Assembly: GCF_000348905.1 (NCBI RefSeq)
Contig: NZ_AOFT01000009.1
Span: 1 to 64,000 of the forward strand
Direction: 5' to 3'
DNA length: 64,000 nucleotides
Origin: Bhargavaea cecembensis DSE10
GTDB lineage: Bacteria > Bacillota > Bacilli > Bacillales_A > Planococcaceae
Position 1 is the stretch's first letter. Every line of letters starts with the position of its first letter. The position numbers and the translations under genes are program-made. The notes under the pieces were generated by a model that saw nothing but the letters and a program-made list of their open reading frames with translations, did not search any database and was not told the origin of the DNA. Positions 24,803-33,541 of the stretch are shown piece by piece.

Positions 24803-24815
24803 TGTTTTGTGGGGT

Positions 24816-26237
24816 TCATGCACTGAGCGCAGGCTCTTCCCTGTTGGGAAGAAGCAGCGACACCAATATCGTTAAAATTGCCGAAGCGAACACTCCCCAA
24901 AGGATCCCTGCAGCCACCGACACGATGGCGCCGGCAAGTATTCCGGCTCTTGCCCCCCATACTGTGACACGGCTGTTCCGTTCTCCCATTTCAAACCGTT
25001 CCGACTTTCTATTCTTCCATAGCAGTCCGATAATCAGCACCGGAACAACGCCTCCCCCGGCCATCGTATAGGCCAGCGAGAACAGGTCGATGATTGATTC
25101 GAACATGAGGGCAGCCCCTACAGAAAACACACCGACCAGGAGAACGCACCAGCGGGTCATGTTTACATAAAAGGACTCTTCCTTCTTTTTCATGTTCGGA
25201 ATCACCAAATCATTCACAATGACAACGGAAGCCGCATGCAGAAGCGAAGATGCGCTTGAGATCGCCGCAAGAAAGACGAGAAGGAAAAATGCCAGCACTG
25301 CGACAGGCGTCAGCTCCTCCAGGATGAAATAGGAGATGGCCTGGTTTGGATCCAGCGACTGGTCTTTCGTATAAATGACAAGTCCGGTCAGCGTTGTCAG
25401 CGATGTGAATACGATGGCGACAATCCCGCCGATCAGCATGGCCCTGCTGGCCACTTTGGGGCTCTCTGCCGCGAAACACCGTTGCCAATAAACCTGCGCG
25501 GCCAGAACCCCGAATACGCCGGTCACAAACAGGCTCAATACTTCCATGAAGGAAAGATTCAGCGATGCCAGATGGATTCCCCCGACTTCGTCAAGCCGGG
25601 TCTGGAGTGTCGAAAAGCTGAAGTCGACCTCACTAAATACCGTGTAATAAAACCAAAGCGCAATTCCGATGAGGAGCGACCCCTGAATGAAGTCCGTCCA
25701 GACAACCGAATACATGCCCCCGATGGTCGTATAGATGATGAATACGCCGGAAAACAAAAGGATCATCGGAAGCGGTTCTGCCCCGGTGAACGTTGAGAAA
25801 AGCGCTCCCATCCCAATTGCCTGGCCGCTCGTCCAAGCAATCATGATCGCCGAAGTGAGGACAGCGATCAGCGCCCGGGCAACCCGGTCACGCAAAATCA
25901 GGTCATCCATCATTTCAGCTATGGTGACATATGTAAATCGCGCTGCAAATCCTGCAAATACTAGGGCAAATAAGACCTTTGCACCCTGCTCCCCAAAAAC
26001 AAACGGGATATTGGCCACTCCGATCTCATAGCCTTTGGCAGAGTGTCCGACGAAATTCCCTACCCCCATAATGGTCGCGATATCTGTAAAGAGAATCAGT
26101 ATAAAAGGAAGTGTACCGCCTGCAATTGCATACTGCACAAAACTTTCCCCTGATTTTTTCCTGAACAAAAACGCAATCATGATGAAGAGCGCACATAACA
26201 CGATGGTTAATCCCCAGATCCAAACTGATATATTCAC
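24816..26237 (-). CDS. Sodium:solute symporter (SSS family)
   Basis: 473-aa SSS-family transporter with about 13 spans. The family signature region is GGMYSVVWTDFIQGSLL, with an N-terminal Na-site helix around FTDIATIMGVGNFVG and the conserved Ser pair in ISSASSLLHAASVV. Start GTG at 26237 with AGGGGGG upstream. Substrate not recognisable (pantothenate, proline or a carboxylate are all possible). Convergent with luxS. Confidence 0.88.
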   Translation of the reverse strand: MNISVWIWGLTIVLCALFIMIAFLFRKKSGESFVQYAIAGGTLPFILILFTDIATIMGVGNFVGHSAKGYEIGVANIPFVFGEQGAKVLFALVFAGFAARFTYVTIAEMMDDLILRDRVARALIAVLTSAIMIAWTSGQAIGMGALFSTFTGAEPLPMILLFSGVFIIYTTIGGMYSVVWTDFIQGSLLIGIALWFYYTVFSEVDFSFSTLQTRLDEVGGIHLASLNLSFMEVLSLFVTGVFGVLAAQVYWQRCFAAESPKVASRAMLIGGIVAIVFTSLTTLTGLVIYTKDQSLDPNQAISYFILEELTPVAVLAFFLLVFLAAISSASSLLHAASVVIVNDLVIPNMKKKEESFYVNMTRWCVLLVGVFSVGAALMFESIIDLFSLAYTMAGGGVVPVLIIGLLWKNRKSERFEMGERNSRVTVWGARAGILAGAIVSVAAGILWGVFASAILTILVSLLLPNREEPALSA

Positions 26238-26336
26238 CAAATCCCCCCCTGTTCCGCGTCTTCCCCTTCCCTTCCACACCTTTCTGCAAGATTCCTTTTT
26301 TTACATACATTTTGCTGATTCTTGTCTGTCAGCCAC

Positions 26337-26363
26337 TAAAAAAAGCCATGCGGCTGCATGGCC
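26337..26363 (-). terminator. pab terminator stem, distal duplicate with T run
   Basis: GGCCATGCAGCCGCATGGCT followed by seven T on the minus strand. It is the left target-duplication copy of IS copy 3; the partner at 26734-26753 differs by one base. Confidence 0.75.
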
Positions 26364-26436
26364 CAGACTGTAGACAAAGTGAGTGAATGACTCCTTTGTC
26401 TGCAGTTTTTTCTATTCCCGAAAATCCTTCGGATTT

Positions 26437-26600
26437 CCGCTGCGGGCCCTCGCTTACCGCGGGCGTTGCCGACGCCAATGCGAAGTTTGGCGTCTGCGCT
26501 CAAAAGCGAAAGCGTTGAGCGGCATTAGCTGCACTCCTCGAGCTGCGCTCTGCGGGGTCTTCGGCTAACGCTTTTCCCGCAGGTGTCTCGGGCCCTCCGC
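26437..26600 (+). repeat. Multi-hairpin element in copy 3 (long form)
   Basis: Nearly identical to the copy 1 element, including the GACGCCA/TGGCGTC and CGCTCAA/TTGAGCG hairpins. Confidence 0.6.
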
Positions 26601-26621
26601 TTCAATCCGCCATAAGGCTTA

Positions 26622-26650
26622 TTGAGGCAAACGGTACCTGTTACTATAAT
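26622..26650 (+). promoter_or_regulatory. Orphan promoter inside copy 3
   Basis: TTGAGG, 17-bp spacer, TATAAT, kept although the transposase is gone. Transcription would run directly into the right-end hairpin at about 26685-26720, giving an RNA of roughly 60 nt. Confidence 0.55.
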
Positions 26651-26733
26651 CGAGTTAACAGACTACAAAACGGGTCATGAATGACAAAACGGACCCAGAA
26701 AATTTCCTCTGGGTCCGTTTTGTCTACAGTCTG

Positions 26734-26753
26734 AGCCATGCGGATGCATGGCC
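26734..26753 (-). terminator. pab terminator stem, gene-proximal duplicate
   Basis: Second copy of the 20-bp palindrome, 10 bp past the pabB stop and without a T run. Confidence 0.65.
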
Positions 26754-26763
26754 CCTGTTCCAT

Positions 26764-28518
26764 CTACCCCTCCAGTTTATTCACGAGACGGACTTCCACC
26801 CATTTCCTGACACTGTTGATCATCCAGATTCTTGTGGAGGATTCCAGGTCGGACAGGTCCAGCTCTCTTTCCCGAATGATGCCTTGTTCGAGCAGAGCCT
26901 CACGGTAAGTGCCGGCAAGCAGTCCGGCGGTCACTGGAGGCGTCCAGCGCCGGCCACCGATTTCCAGCACCAGGTTGCCATTGATGAATTCGGTCAGTTT
27001 CCCGTCCTGATTCCAAAGGAGTACATCAAAACTGCCGGGTACTGCGTGCTCCTCATAAACCGCACGGTGCGTCGTTTTATGGTAAAGGAACGGATCTTCC
27101 CTGTCGACAGGCCGAACGGCGAGTGTCACTTCGGGCAGGCGCGGTGTGGCGGCAATCTCCTGAGCTTCCACGGACAGCAACCCGTCCCTGCCGAGCAGGC
27201 AGCGGATCTTGTAGTGGCCTTCCGGTTGCTTGTCCGCCATCTGTTCCAGCTTTTCTGAGACTGATTCCCGATCAAACGGAAAACCGAAGTATCTTGCGGA
27301 GCGGGACATCCGGTCGAGATGCGCCTCTTTCAGGAAATAGCAACCATCCTCGAGCAAGAGGCTTTCCAAAAGGCTGAACTCCGGCCGGTCCAGTTCAAGA
27401 AAACTAGACTTGGCAAGGATTTCTCCGTATTCCTCTTCGCTTGTCGAATCCCATGTAATGCCTCCTCCTACCCCATAGGTGGCATTCCCGGATGCCCGGT
27501 CAATGACCACCGTGCGGATCGGGACATTGAACACGGCCTCCCTCTCCGGGGTGATGAATCCGATGGCACCGCAATAAACTTCTCTCGGAGCCTGCTCAAT
27601 TGTTGAGATCAGATCCATCGTGCTGACTTTGGGCGCACCTGTGATGGAACCGCACGGAAACAGCGCGCCAAATACATCAATCAGATCTGTTCCTGCCTCA
27701 AGATCCGCCTCCACTGTCGAAGTCATCTGGTGCACAGTCGGATAGCGCTCGATTTCGAAAAGCTTTGGCACCTTCACACTTCCCGTCTTGGCAATCCTGC
27801 CAAGATCGTTTCTCAAAAGGTCGACGATCATCACATTTTCCGCTCGGTTTTTCTCAGAATGTGCCAACCATTGTGCGAATGAATGATCTTCTTCCGATGT
27901 TTTCCCTCTTTTGGCTGTTCCCTTCATCGGCCTGGCCGTAATGCGTCCGTCTTTTACCCGGAAGAACAGTTCAGGGGAAGCGGACAGCACGGCATGTTCG
28001 CCCGTGTTGATATACGCACTGTAGCTGCAGGCCTGTGCGCGTTTCATGCGCTCAAACAGTGCGACTTCATCTCCCCGGAACTGGCTGAGCAGCCGGATTG
28101 TATAATTCGTCTGATAGGTCTCTCCTGATTCGATCGCTTGCTTGATGGTCCCGATGGCCTCTCTGTATGCCTGCTCCCCGGTATCCGGCTTCCAATCAGA
28201 AACTGCGAATGGACCGGAAGACCGAAGAGTACTGTATTCGGGTTCGGCGAAGATTCCGAACCATAGGAGCGGCATCGAATGCCCCTCCTTTACCCGATAA
28301 GCCGGATCAAAGGCCGGCGCGGCTTCGTAAGAGAGGAAACCGGCAGCGTACAAACCGGCGTCCACAGCTTCCTGGACACTCCGGAGTGCAGGAATCACAT
28401 CATTTATCTGTTCCGCACGGATCACCTTTACGGGGTTGCGGAATGTATGCGGGACCACTGTTCCGTCAGCAGAGGCGTATTCAAATGACAATACCTGCTG
28501 CCGGCACTCATTACGCAT
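26764..28518 (-). CDS. pabB: Fused aminodeoxychorismate synthase I / aminodeoxychorismate lyase
   Basis: 584-aa two-domain enzyme for p-aminobenzoate (folate) synthesis. Residues 1 to about 375 are the chorismate-binding PabB domain, with PMKGTAKRG (197-205) and GSITGAPK (290-297). From about 380 follows a PabC-like class IV aminotransferase-fold lyase, with the PLP Lys likely in FLYHKTTHR and the C-terminal EFINGNLVLE and TAGLLAGTYRE. The start overlaps the pabA stop by 8 bp. Together with PabA it could convert chorismate and glutamine to PABA in two genes. Its terminator was split by copy 3. Confidence 0.93.
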   Translation of the reverse strand: MRNECRQQVLSFEYASADGTVVPHTFRNPVKVIRAEQINDVIPALRSVQEAVDAGLYAAGFLSYEAAPAFDPAYRVKEGHSMPLLWFGIFAEPEYSTLRSSGPFAVSDWKPDTGEQAYREAIGTIKQAIESGETYQTNYTIRLLSQFRGDEVALFERMKRAQACSYSAYINTGEHAVLSASPELFFRVKDGRITARPMKGTAKRGKTSEEDHSFAQWLAHSEKNRAENVMIVDLLRNDLGRIAKTGSVKVPKLFEIERYPTVHQMTSTVEADLEAGTDLIDVFGALFPCGSITGAPKVSTMDLISTIEQAPREVYCGAIGFITPEREAVFNVPIRTVVIDRASGNATYGVGGGITWDSTSEEEYGEILAKSSFLELDRPEFSLLESLLLEDGCYFLKEAHLDRMSRSARYFGFPFDRESVSEKLEQMADKQPEGHYKIRCLLGRDGLLSVEAQEIAATPRLPEVTLAVRPVDREDPFLYHKTTHRAVYEEHAVPGSFDVLLWNQDGKLTEFINGNLVLEIGGRRWTPPVTAGLLAGTYREALLEQGIIRERELDLSDLESSTRIWMINSVRKWVEVRLVNKLEG

Positions 28519-29104
28519 GGCGGATCACCTCCGGCCTGCTCACCCGCAAAAAGAAATTCCTCAGCATATCCAGACCCCTCTCAGTAAGGATGGCTTCCGG
28601 GTGGAACTGGACGCCTTCTACCTGAAACACTTTGTGACGGATCGCCATGATCTCCCCACCGGCTGTTCTGGCGGATACTTCAAGACAGTCCGGTAGTGTC
28701 TTCTCCTCAACTACCAGGGAGTGATACCTGGCAACCCTCAGCGGTGAAGGGAGTCCCGTGAATACACCGCAGCCATCATGTGTGATCGGGGAAGTTTTGC
28801 CGTGCACCGGGCAATTGCCTTTTCCGACAGTACCGCCGAATGCCCGGGCGATCACCTGCTGGCCGAGACAGATGCCGAGGATGGGGATCTCTTTATGGAA
28901 TCGGCGGACAAGCTCGAGGCAGACGCCTGAAGAATCCGGATTCCCCGGGCCGGGAGAGATCAGGATCGCCTCGGGTGCCATTTTCCGTACATCTTCAGTG
29001 GTCACTTCGTCATTTCGGCGTACTGAAGCTTCCATTCCTATGCGCCGCAGGTATTGGACAAGATTAAAAGTGAACGAATCGAAATTATCAATTACCAGTA
29101 TCAT
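28511..29104 (-). CDS. pabA: Aminodeoxychorismate/anthranilate synthase glutamine amidotransferase
   Basis: 197-aa class I glutamine amidotransferase with NFDSFTFNLVQYL at the start, SPGPGNP, the nucleophile Cys in GICLGQQ and the triad His/Glu in VQFHPEA. It supplies ammonia to PabB. In Bacillales one PabA/TrpG may also serve anthranilate synthase; no trp genes are here. Ribosome site GGAGAG. First gene of a two-gene operon. Confidence 0.94.
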   Translation of the reverse strand: MILVIDNFDSFTFNLVQYLRRIGMEASVRRNDEVTTEDVRKMAPEAILISPGPGNPDSSGVCLELVRRFHKEIPILGICLGQQVIARAFGGTVGKGNCPVHGKTSPITHDGCGVFTGLPSPLRVARYHSLVVEEKTLPDCLEVSARTAGGEIMAIRHKVFQVEGVQFHPEAILTERGLDMLRNFFLRVSRPEVIRHA

Positions 29105-29178
29105 TGTTTCTCTCCATTATCGTTATTCCGTATCTTCCCCAGTATAATCGCCCACGCCCTTCCCGTACATAGAAGAAA

Positions 29179-29226
29179 CCGGATGGATTCCCGCAAGCAA
29201 CTGCTGCTTGCGCGGATCCATCCGGC
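29179..29226 (-). terminator. Large hairpin after the M50 peptidase operon
   Basis: CCGGATGGAT-CCGCGCAAGC / GCTTGCGGG-ATCCATCCGG stem of about 19 bp followed by TTTCTTC on the minus strand. Confidence 0.6.
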
Positions 29227-29251
29227 CGGTTTATCCTTGGCGTTCTCTGCC

Positions 29252-30388
29252 TCATTGATGGTGCGGATCATTGAGAAGCTGTCTTAATGCAAGAACGCGC
29301 CCTTTTTCATACATTCCTTCCAGATACAGCGAATGCCACTGGCCAAGTACGCGTTCAAGCTCCTCCAGGCAGTTGCTGAGCTGCCCGGGCTGCTCGTCCA
29401 AATAAGCTAAATAAGCATCGCGGAACAGCCTGGTAACCTTCTCGGCGTCTCCGATCTGAACGAGCTTCGTACGGATTTCCGGCTCGGAAGCGAGCTTGCC
29501 GGCAGCATAAAGCACATGGACCATCGCGATGTCTGCCATGTCCTGCAGGGGATCGATTTTCTGATCCCGTTCGCGGAACGCGATTCCGCGGCCCAGAACC
29601 TCGGCTACTGACGGGTTTTCAGGTATGTAATAGGGGGACAGTGACGCATACAAGGCCGGCGTCAGCGGATGATCAGGCTGCAGCCTGATCAGTTCCTCTG
29701 CTTCGGCAACTGTTTCCGGGCTCCAATCTGTCCCTTCCGCATCTTCCTGCATCAGACGGTAACTGATCAGCACCAGTTCTTTGCCCGGCGTTTTTCCTGA
29801 TAGCATGGACAAATGCTTTCCGTCCGTCATCATTCCTTTGCTGTCGGTCGGAATCAGGTTTGCTGCTCCCAGAAGGAGGTTGACAATGGCAAAGGTAAGC
29901 AGAACACCGGATGGCAAAATCGTGTAAACGAGCACAACCGCAAAGGCTGCCACTACCATATTCGCCGCAGGCCCTCCGGCCACATAACGTTTCAGCCGTG
30001 ACTCCATCTCCCCTTCAGATACCCCTTCAGGAAACCGCAGCATGGCACGTCCCAGGTAACCGAGCGCAGGCTTTTGAAAAATGATCTGTTTTTTTCCGCC
30101 CGACCGGATCAGGACGATCGGACCAATGCTCATATTCATGAATGCCATGCCCGATGCAACTCCTGCGATTGCATGCCCGAATTCGTGGATGACCAGGGCG
30201 AGCACCGCACTGACGACAATGGCAGCGAGGATAATCACTGTACTCTGAAGGTCGATCACCGGTTCGTGGATAAACAGATAAGGAAGGAATACAGGCCATA
30301 GAACAATGCCGATGACAAGCCCGGCCAATGTCTGCCCGAGGCTCTTCTTCCTCTGCCCCTTCCCTTTGTCCCGGGTTGCCGTTACCAT
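29252..30388 (-). CDS. M50-family membrane metallopeptidase (site-2 protease-like)
   Basis: 378-aa membrane protein with the zinc motif HEFGH (68-72) inside a membrane helix and the second motif NLIPTDSKGMMTDG (about 187-200), which contributes the third ligand Asp. The basic N-terminus precedes two early spans, and the C-terminal third (about 220-378) is a soluble helical region. Family members cut substrates within the membrane. It overlaps the TIGR04104 gene by 7 bp. Client unknown. Confidence 0.88.
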   Translation of the reverse strand: MVTATRDKGKGQRKKSLGQTLAGLVIGIVLWPVFLPYLFIHEPVIDLQSTVIILAAIVVSAVLALVIHEFGHAIAGVASGMAFMNMSIGPIVLIRSGGKKQIIFQKPALGYLGRAMLRFPEGVSEGEMESRLKRYVAGGPAANMVVAAFAVVLVYTILPSGVLLTFAIVNLLLGAANLIPTDSKGMMTDGKHLSMLSGKTPGKELVLISYRLMQEDAEGTDWSPETVAEAEELIRLQPDHPLTPALYASLSPYYIPENPSVAEVLGRGIAFRERDQKIDPLQDMADIAMVHVLYAAGKLASEPEIRTKLVQIGDAEKVTRLFRDAYLAYLDEQPGQLSNCLEELERVLGQWHSLYLEGMYEKGRVLALRQLLNDPHHQ

Positions 30389-30681
30389 ATCGGTTCCTCT
30401 TCTTCAGTGAGGTCAATCAGCCTGGGGTAAACCAAATTGAATATGACTGCAATCATCAGCATTTCCCCTATCACAGCCAGCCAGTTTAAATCCAAAAACA
30501 CATTGATCAGCATGGGGATCACAACCAGAAACGGCATCAAAGCTCCCCGTTTTCTGGAGGCGGCAGTCAGATGCTGTTCCTTTCTGCAGTTTGGACAGGT
30601 CATCGTTGGCTTCAGGGTATACATTGCCCGCAATGTCTCCCTGAATGACCAGTGATGACGGCAATTTGCACAGACGGGCAT
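30382..30681 (-). CDS. TIGR04104-type zinc-finger/helix protein
   Basis: 99-aa protein with two Cys pairs, CANC (4-7) and CPNC (29-32), forming a zinc ribbon, then two hydrophobic helices (about 47-88). It matches the small 'putative zinc finger/helix' family I remember as TIGR04104. Function unknown. It lies between the DUF1648 gene (17 bp gap) and the M50 peptidase gene (7-bp overlap), so it could be a membrane substrate or partner of either. Confidence 0.82.
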   Translation of the reverse strand: MPVCANCRHHWSFRETLRAMYTLKPTMTCPNCRKEQHLTAASRKRGALMPFLVVIPMLINVFLDLNWLAVIGEMLMIAVIFNLVYPRLIDLTEEEEPIW

Positions 30682-30698
30682 GCCGCCCCCTCCTTTCG

Positions 30699-31202
30699 TT
30701 ACCGGTGCCTCAGCGACCGGATCATGAAAATAATCATTGGAGCAAACATGAGTGCAAGGAAAACCGGAAGAAATCCAATACCGAGAGAATCTTCCTCGCC
30801 GAGTGCCACTTGAGCAAAAATATAACTCAGATAAACGAAGACCAAGCCGATCAGGTTCTTCAGTACATTCAGCATCATTCTGGAATTGCGGTACTGAAAC
30901 TCGATGTTGCGTTCATGAAGTTCCACCATGTAATTGTGCTTATGCGGGTATTTCTCAAGGATGGTCATCCCGATCCAAAGCAGGCCCGCGATAATGGGCA
31001 GCATCACAAGTGTCCATTTGGATCCCCAGCGGTCCACTTCGCCTGCCCCGTTAAAGTGGGCCGGAATTTGTTCCGGCAAAACACCCCAGACAGACACCAG
31101 ATAAACGACTATCCAAACAAATGAGCCTATCACGGCTCCGTCCATTATGCGTTCAACTATGGTTTTTGGGATGTCCAGCTTTGGACGTTCATCGGTTTTC
31201 AT
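30699..31202 (-). CDS. DUF1648 membrane protein
   Basis: 167-aa protein with four hydrophobic segments. The DUF1648 signature PEQIPAHFNGAGEVDRWGSK lies in the first loop. DUF1648 proteins such as SdpI-like immunity factors sit in the Bacillus membrane, but the function of this stand-alone one is not known. Ribosome site AGGGGTGAT. First gene of the three-gene operon with the zinc-finger protein and the M50 peptidase. Confidence 0.88.
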   Translation of the reverse strand: MKTDERPKLDIPKTIVERIMDGAVIGSFVWIVVYLVSVWGVLPEQIPAHFNGAGEVDRWGSKWTLVMLPIIAGLLWIGMTILEKYPHKHNYMVELHERNIEFQYRNSRMMLNVLKNLIGLVFVYLSYIFAQVALGEEDSLGIGFLPVFLALMFAPMIIFMIRSLRHR

Positions 31203-31352
31203 GTTATCACCCCTGCTTCAATTTACGGTCTTCAATCCCTTCCGGTTTCATATTTTTCAATACTAGTCTGGGAGAAGTTTCGATTTCCCTCTGTATACAT
31301 CCGTTGAAACGGGTATAGGACAGTAACCACGAAACCGGAAGGAGGGACAAGC

Positions 31353-32096
31353 ATGAATCAGTCAATCATTATTCCCGCTTATAATCCGGATCGCCACCTG
31401 CCGGGTTATATCCGGCAGCTCAGACAACAGGGAGATTTCCTGATCATTGTGGTCGACGACGGAAGCGCACTTTATTCGAAACCGGTCTTTGAATCGATTC
31501 GCAGCATGGAAGGTTGCACCGTACTTATACATGAACGGAATCTGGGCAAGGGAGCCGCACTGAAAACAGCGTTCAGGCATGTGCTTGAGAATTGTGAAGA
31601 TGTCGCCCATGTCGTGACTGCCGATGCCGACGGGCAACATGCCGTCGAAGATGTCATTAAAGTTGCCAGGGAAACAGCCGGGTCGATCCGGGGGCTGGTT
31701 TTCGGGGTCAGGGACTTTGTCCACCCCGACATCCCATCCAGAAGCCTGTTCGGCAACAGGCTGACCTCCCGGCTTTTCCGGCTGTTATTCGGCAGACGGC
31801 TGCAAGATACCCAGACGGGCTTGAGGGGAATCCCACGCAGAGAGCTCCGATGGCTCATGACAATCCGTGGAGACCGGTATGATTTTGAAATGAACACGCT
31901 GATCCACGCGGTACGGGAAGAGGTGGCCATCCGTGAAGTGGACATCCGGACCATCTACCTGGATCACAATGCCAGTTCCCACTACCGCCCTGTCCTTGAT
32001 TCGTTCCGGATCTTCAGGAAAATCATTACGGGCTACTTTAGCGGAAGTTCACTCTATGAAAATCCATCAACACGGAAAGTTGCCGAGGACACCTGA
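31353..32096 (+). CDS. GT2-family glycosyltransferase (polyprenyl-phosphate sugar transferase-like)
   Basis: 247-aa GT-A-fold glycosyltransferase: SIIIPAYNP opening, VVDDGS (33-38) and the metal-binding DADGQH (91-96), then QDTQTGLRGIPRR and RYDFEMNTLI, which are characteristic of dolichyl/undecaprenyl-phosphate mannose or glucose synthases. It lacks C-terminal membrane spans. Strong ribosome site GGAAGGAGGG. Monocistronic with a terminator. Acceptor unknown. Confidence 0.9.
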   Translation: MNQSIIIPAYNPDRHLPGYIRQLRQQGDFLIIVVDDGSALYSKPVFESIRSMEGCTVLIHERNLGKGAALKTAFRHVLENCEDVAHVVTADADGQHAVEDVIKVARETAGSIRGLVFGVRDFVHPDIPSRSLFGNRLTSRLFRLLFGRRLQDTQTGLRGIPRRELRWLMTIRGDRYDFEMNTLIHAVREEVAIREVDIRTIYLDHNASSHYRPVLDSFRIFRKIITGYFSGSSLYENPSTRKVAEDT

Positions 32097-32103
32097 AAGC
32101 CGG

Positions 32104-32137
32104 AAAAGCCTGACCGACAATTCGGCAGGCTTTTTTG
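32104..32137 (+). terminator. Terminator of the GT2 gene
   Basis: AAAAGCCTG-CCGA / TCGG-CAGGCTTTTTT hairpin. Confidence 0.85.
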
Positions 32138-32265
32138 TATCAAGGGTGGAGATGCAACGCACATACACAAAAGAGGCCTCGCGGCTGCTTGCCGTGGGCG
32201 TCTTTTGCAGAGGAACATATTCTATACTCTCTATTTACCCGAATATCCACTCGGGAAACTTTGCA

Positions 32266-33015
32266 TCAGTGAGTGGTCGTCCCGCTCATCTCGTCCAGTA
32301 CTTCCCCAGGGATATCGATACCCTCCACCTTGTTGATCCGGTGGTAATTCAGCTGATAACTGATGGTTTCGGTCTGCCCCTTTTCCGAACCCGTAACGGT
32401 ATAGTAAAAATCTTTCATCATCGAAGTATTGCCGTCCAGACGGACCTCAAGCCGGCTGCTTGCCTTCTCCGGCCGGATCGACCGGAAAGAGATGGACAGT
32501 GTTTTCTTGAATGCCTCAAACACCTTTTGGCTGTCTCCGGCATAGACAAGACGATCCTCTGCATGATCGGTCCCCAATTCCCCTTCCACTTCACGCAGCA
32601 GCTGTACAATGTCCATATAGCGGACCGAAGGCAGATCATCAGCAGTGATATCTTCAGTACTCCTGTTTGTCCATCCATCCCCCAGATTGATCACAAGCCG
32701 TTCCCCGGCCTGATAGTATTCAAGTGTGGATGTATTCTCCCGAGAAACCACTTCGGGCATCCTCTCATAGACAGCGTGCATCTCCGGCATATCGAAGTCT
32801 GCCACTTTGATCTTTCCCGAGGTCGCTTCCTGCTTCCCGTCCACGGTTTCTGCCTTGATCTCAACAGCCAGCTCATAGGAGTCCACTTCCGAGATGGTAC
32901 CAAGAAGCTCGCCCAACAGTTCCTCTCCGGCTTCGCCACCATTTTCCTGATCAGCTTCTCCTCCGCACCCCGGCAGGAAGAGGATGAATATCAGCAGCCA
33001 CCATTGTTTTTTCAT
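32266..33015 (-). CDS. Putative lipoprotein, LolA/DUF6612-like
   Basis: 249-aa exported protein with a lysine-containing signal peptide ending in the lipobox LPGC (Cys about 17), an acidic linker, then a beta-rich body that looks like the DUF6612/LolA-type fold. It should be anchored on the outer face of the membrane. The ATG at 33015 was preferred because AGGAGGG sits 5 nt before it; an ATG two codons upstream overlaps that site. Function unknown. Confidence 0.78.
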   Translation of the reverse strand: MKKQWWLLIFILFLPGCGGEADQENGGEAGEELLGELLGTISEVDSYELAVEIKAETVDGKQEATSGKIKVADFDMPEMHAVYERMPEVVSRENTSTLEYYQAGERLVINLGDGWTNRSTEDITADDLPSVRYMDIVQLLREVEGELGTDHAEDRLVYAGDSQKVFEAFKKTLSISFRSIRPEKASSRLEVRLDGNTSMMKDFYYTVTGSEKGQTETISYQLNYHRINKVEGIDIPGEVLDEMSGTTTH

Positions 33016-33057
33016 CTGCATCCCTCCTGCTGTCCGCTCTTACTTTACCCCCACGAC

Positions 33058-33087
33058 AAAAAAGGAACCTGCACGTCAGCAGATTCC
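33058..33087 (-). terminator. Terminator of metAA-DUF1801
   Basis: GGAA-CTGC / GCAG-TTCC hairpin followed by TTTTTT on the minus strand. Confidence 0.8.
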
Positions 33088-33093
33088 CTGTCC

Positions 33094-33522
33094 TTATTCG
33101 ATGCCATCGGGATATGTCTTTTCTAGAAAACCGATCGAGCTCCGGATGATCTCCTTCAGGACATTCTGGTCGATGTCATCGAGTTTGTTGACATACACAC
33201 ACGCCTTGCCGGACGTATGCTTTCCCAATCGCGAAAGCTGTTCTTCCCGTTCCGCATTGTCGACTGTCACATAAAGGCTGATTTTCGCCTTTCTCGGGGA
33301 AAACCCGACAAGCGGCGCGTCACCCTCATGGCCCGTAGCATATCGATAGTGATATTTTCCGAATCCGATGATGCTGGGACCCCACATCACTGCTTCCCTG
33401 CCGGTCGTCTCTGCAAATAAATCGAGGAGGCGATAGGCATCCTCTTTCTTCCGCGGATGTTCGATCTGCTCGATGAATTCGATGACGCTGCTGTCGGTCG
33501 GTTTCGTTTTCTGCTCATACAT
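33094..33522 (-). CDS. DUF1801 (YdhG-like) domain protein
   Basis: 142-aa protein with the DUF1801 core, including VMWGPSIIGFGKYHYRY and VGFSPRKAKISLYV. Start at 33522 after GGGAGGAG; a longer frame would run back into metAA. It lies 19 bp downstream of metAA and shares its terminator. The fold is known from structures, but the biochemical role is not. Confidence 0.85.
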   Translation of the reverse strand: MYEQKTKPTDSSVIEFIEQIEHPRKKEDAYRLLDLFAETTGREAVMWGPSIIGFGKYHYRYATGHEGDAPLVGFSPRKAKISLYVTVDNAEREEQLSRLGKHTSGKACVYVNKLDDIDQNVLKEIIRSSIGFLEKTYPDGIE

Positions 33523-33541
33523 TCGGATTTCTCCTCCCCGG

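Larger units (their letters stand above)
26364..26733 (+). mobile_element. 370-bp MITE-like internal-deletion derivative of the IS1182 element (copy 3)
   Basis: Both inverted ends, both end hairpins, the leader element and the promoter are present, but the transposase gene is entirely missing. The left part joins the right end within the short shared string ATGAAT (near 26677). Flanked by a 20-bp terminator duplication with one mismatch. It could be mobilised only in trans. Confidence 0.8.

Noticed and set aside
31933-33126. 397-codon open frame on the plus strand
   Set aside because: It runs across the end of the GT2 gene, the GT2 terminator and the antisense of the lipoprotein gene. The lipoprotein on the minus strand has a lipobox and a good ribosome site, and the long frame has neither start signals nor a recognisable domain.
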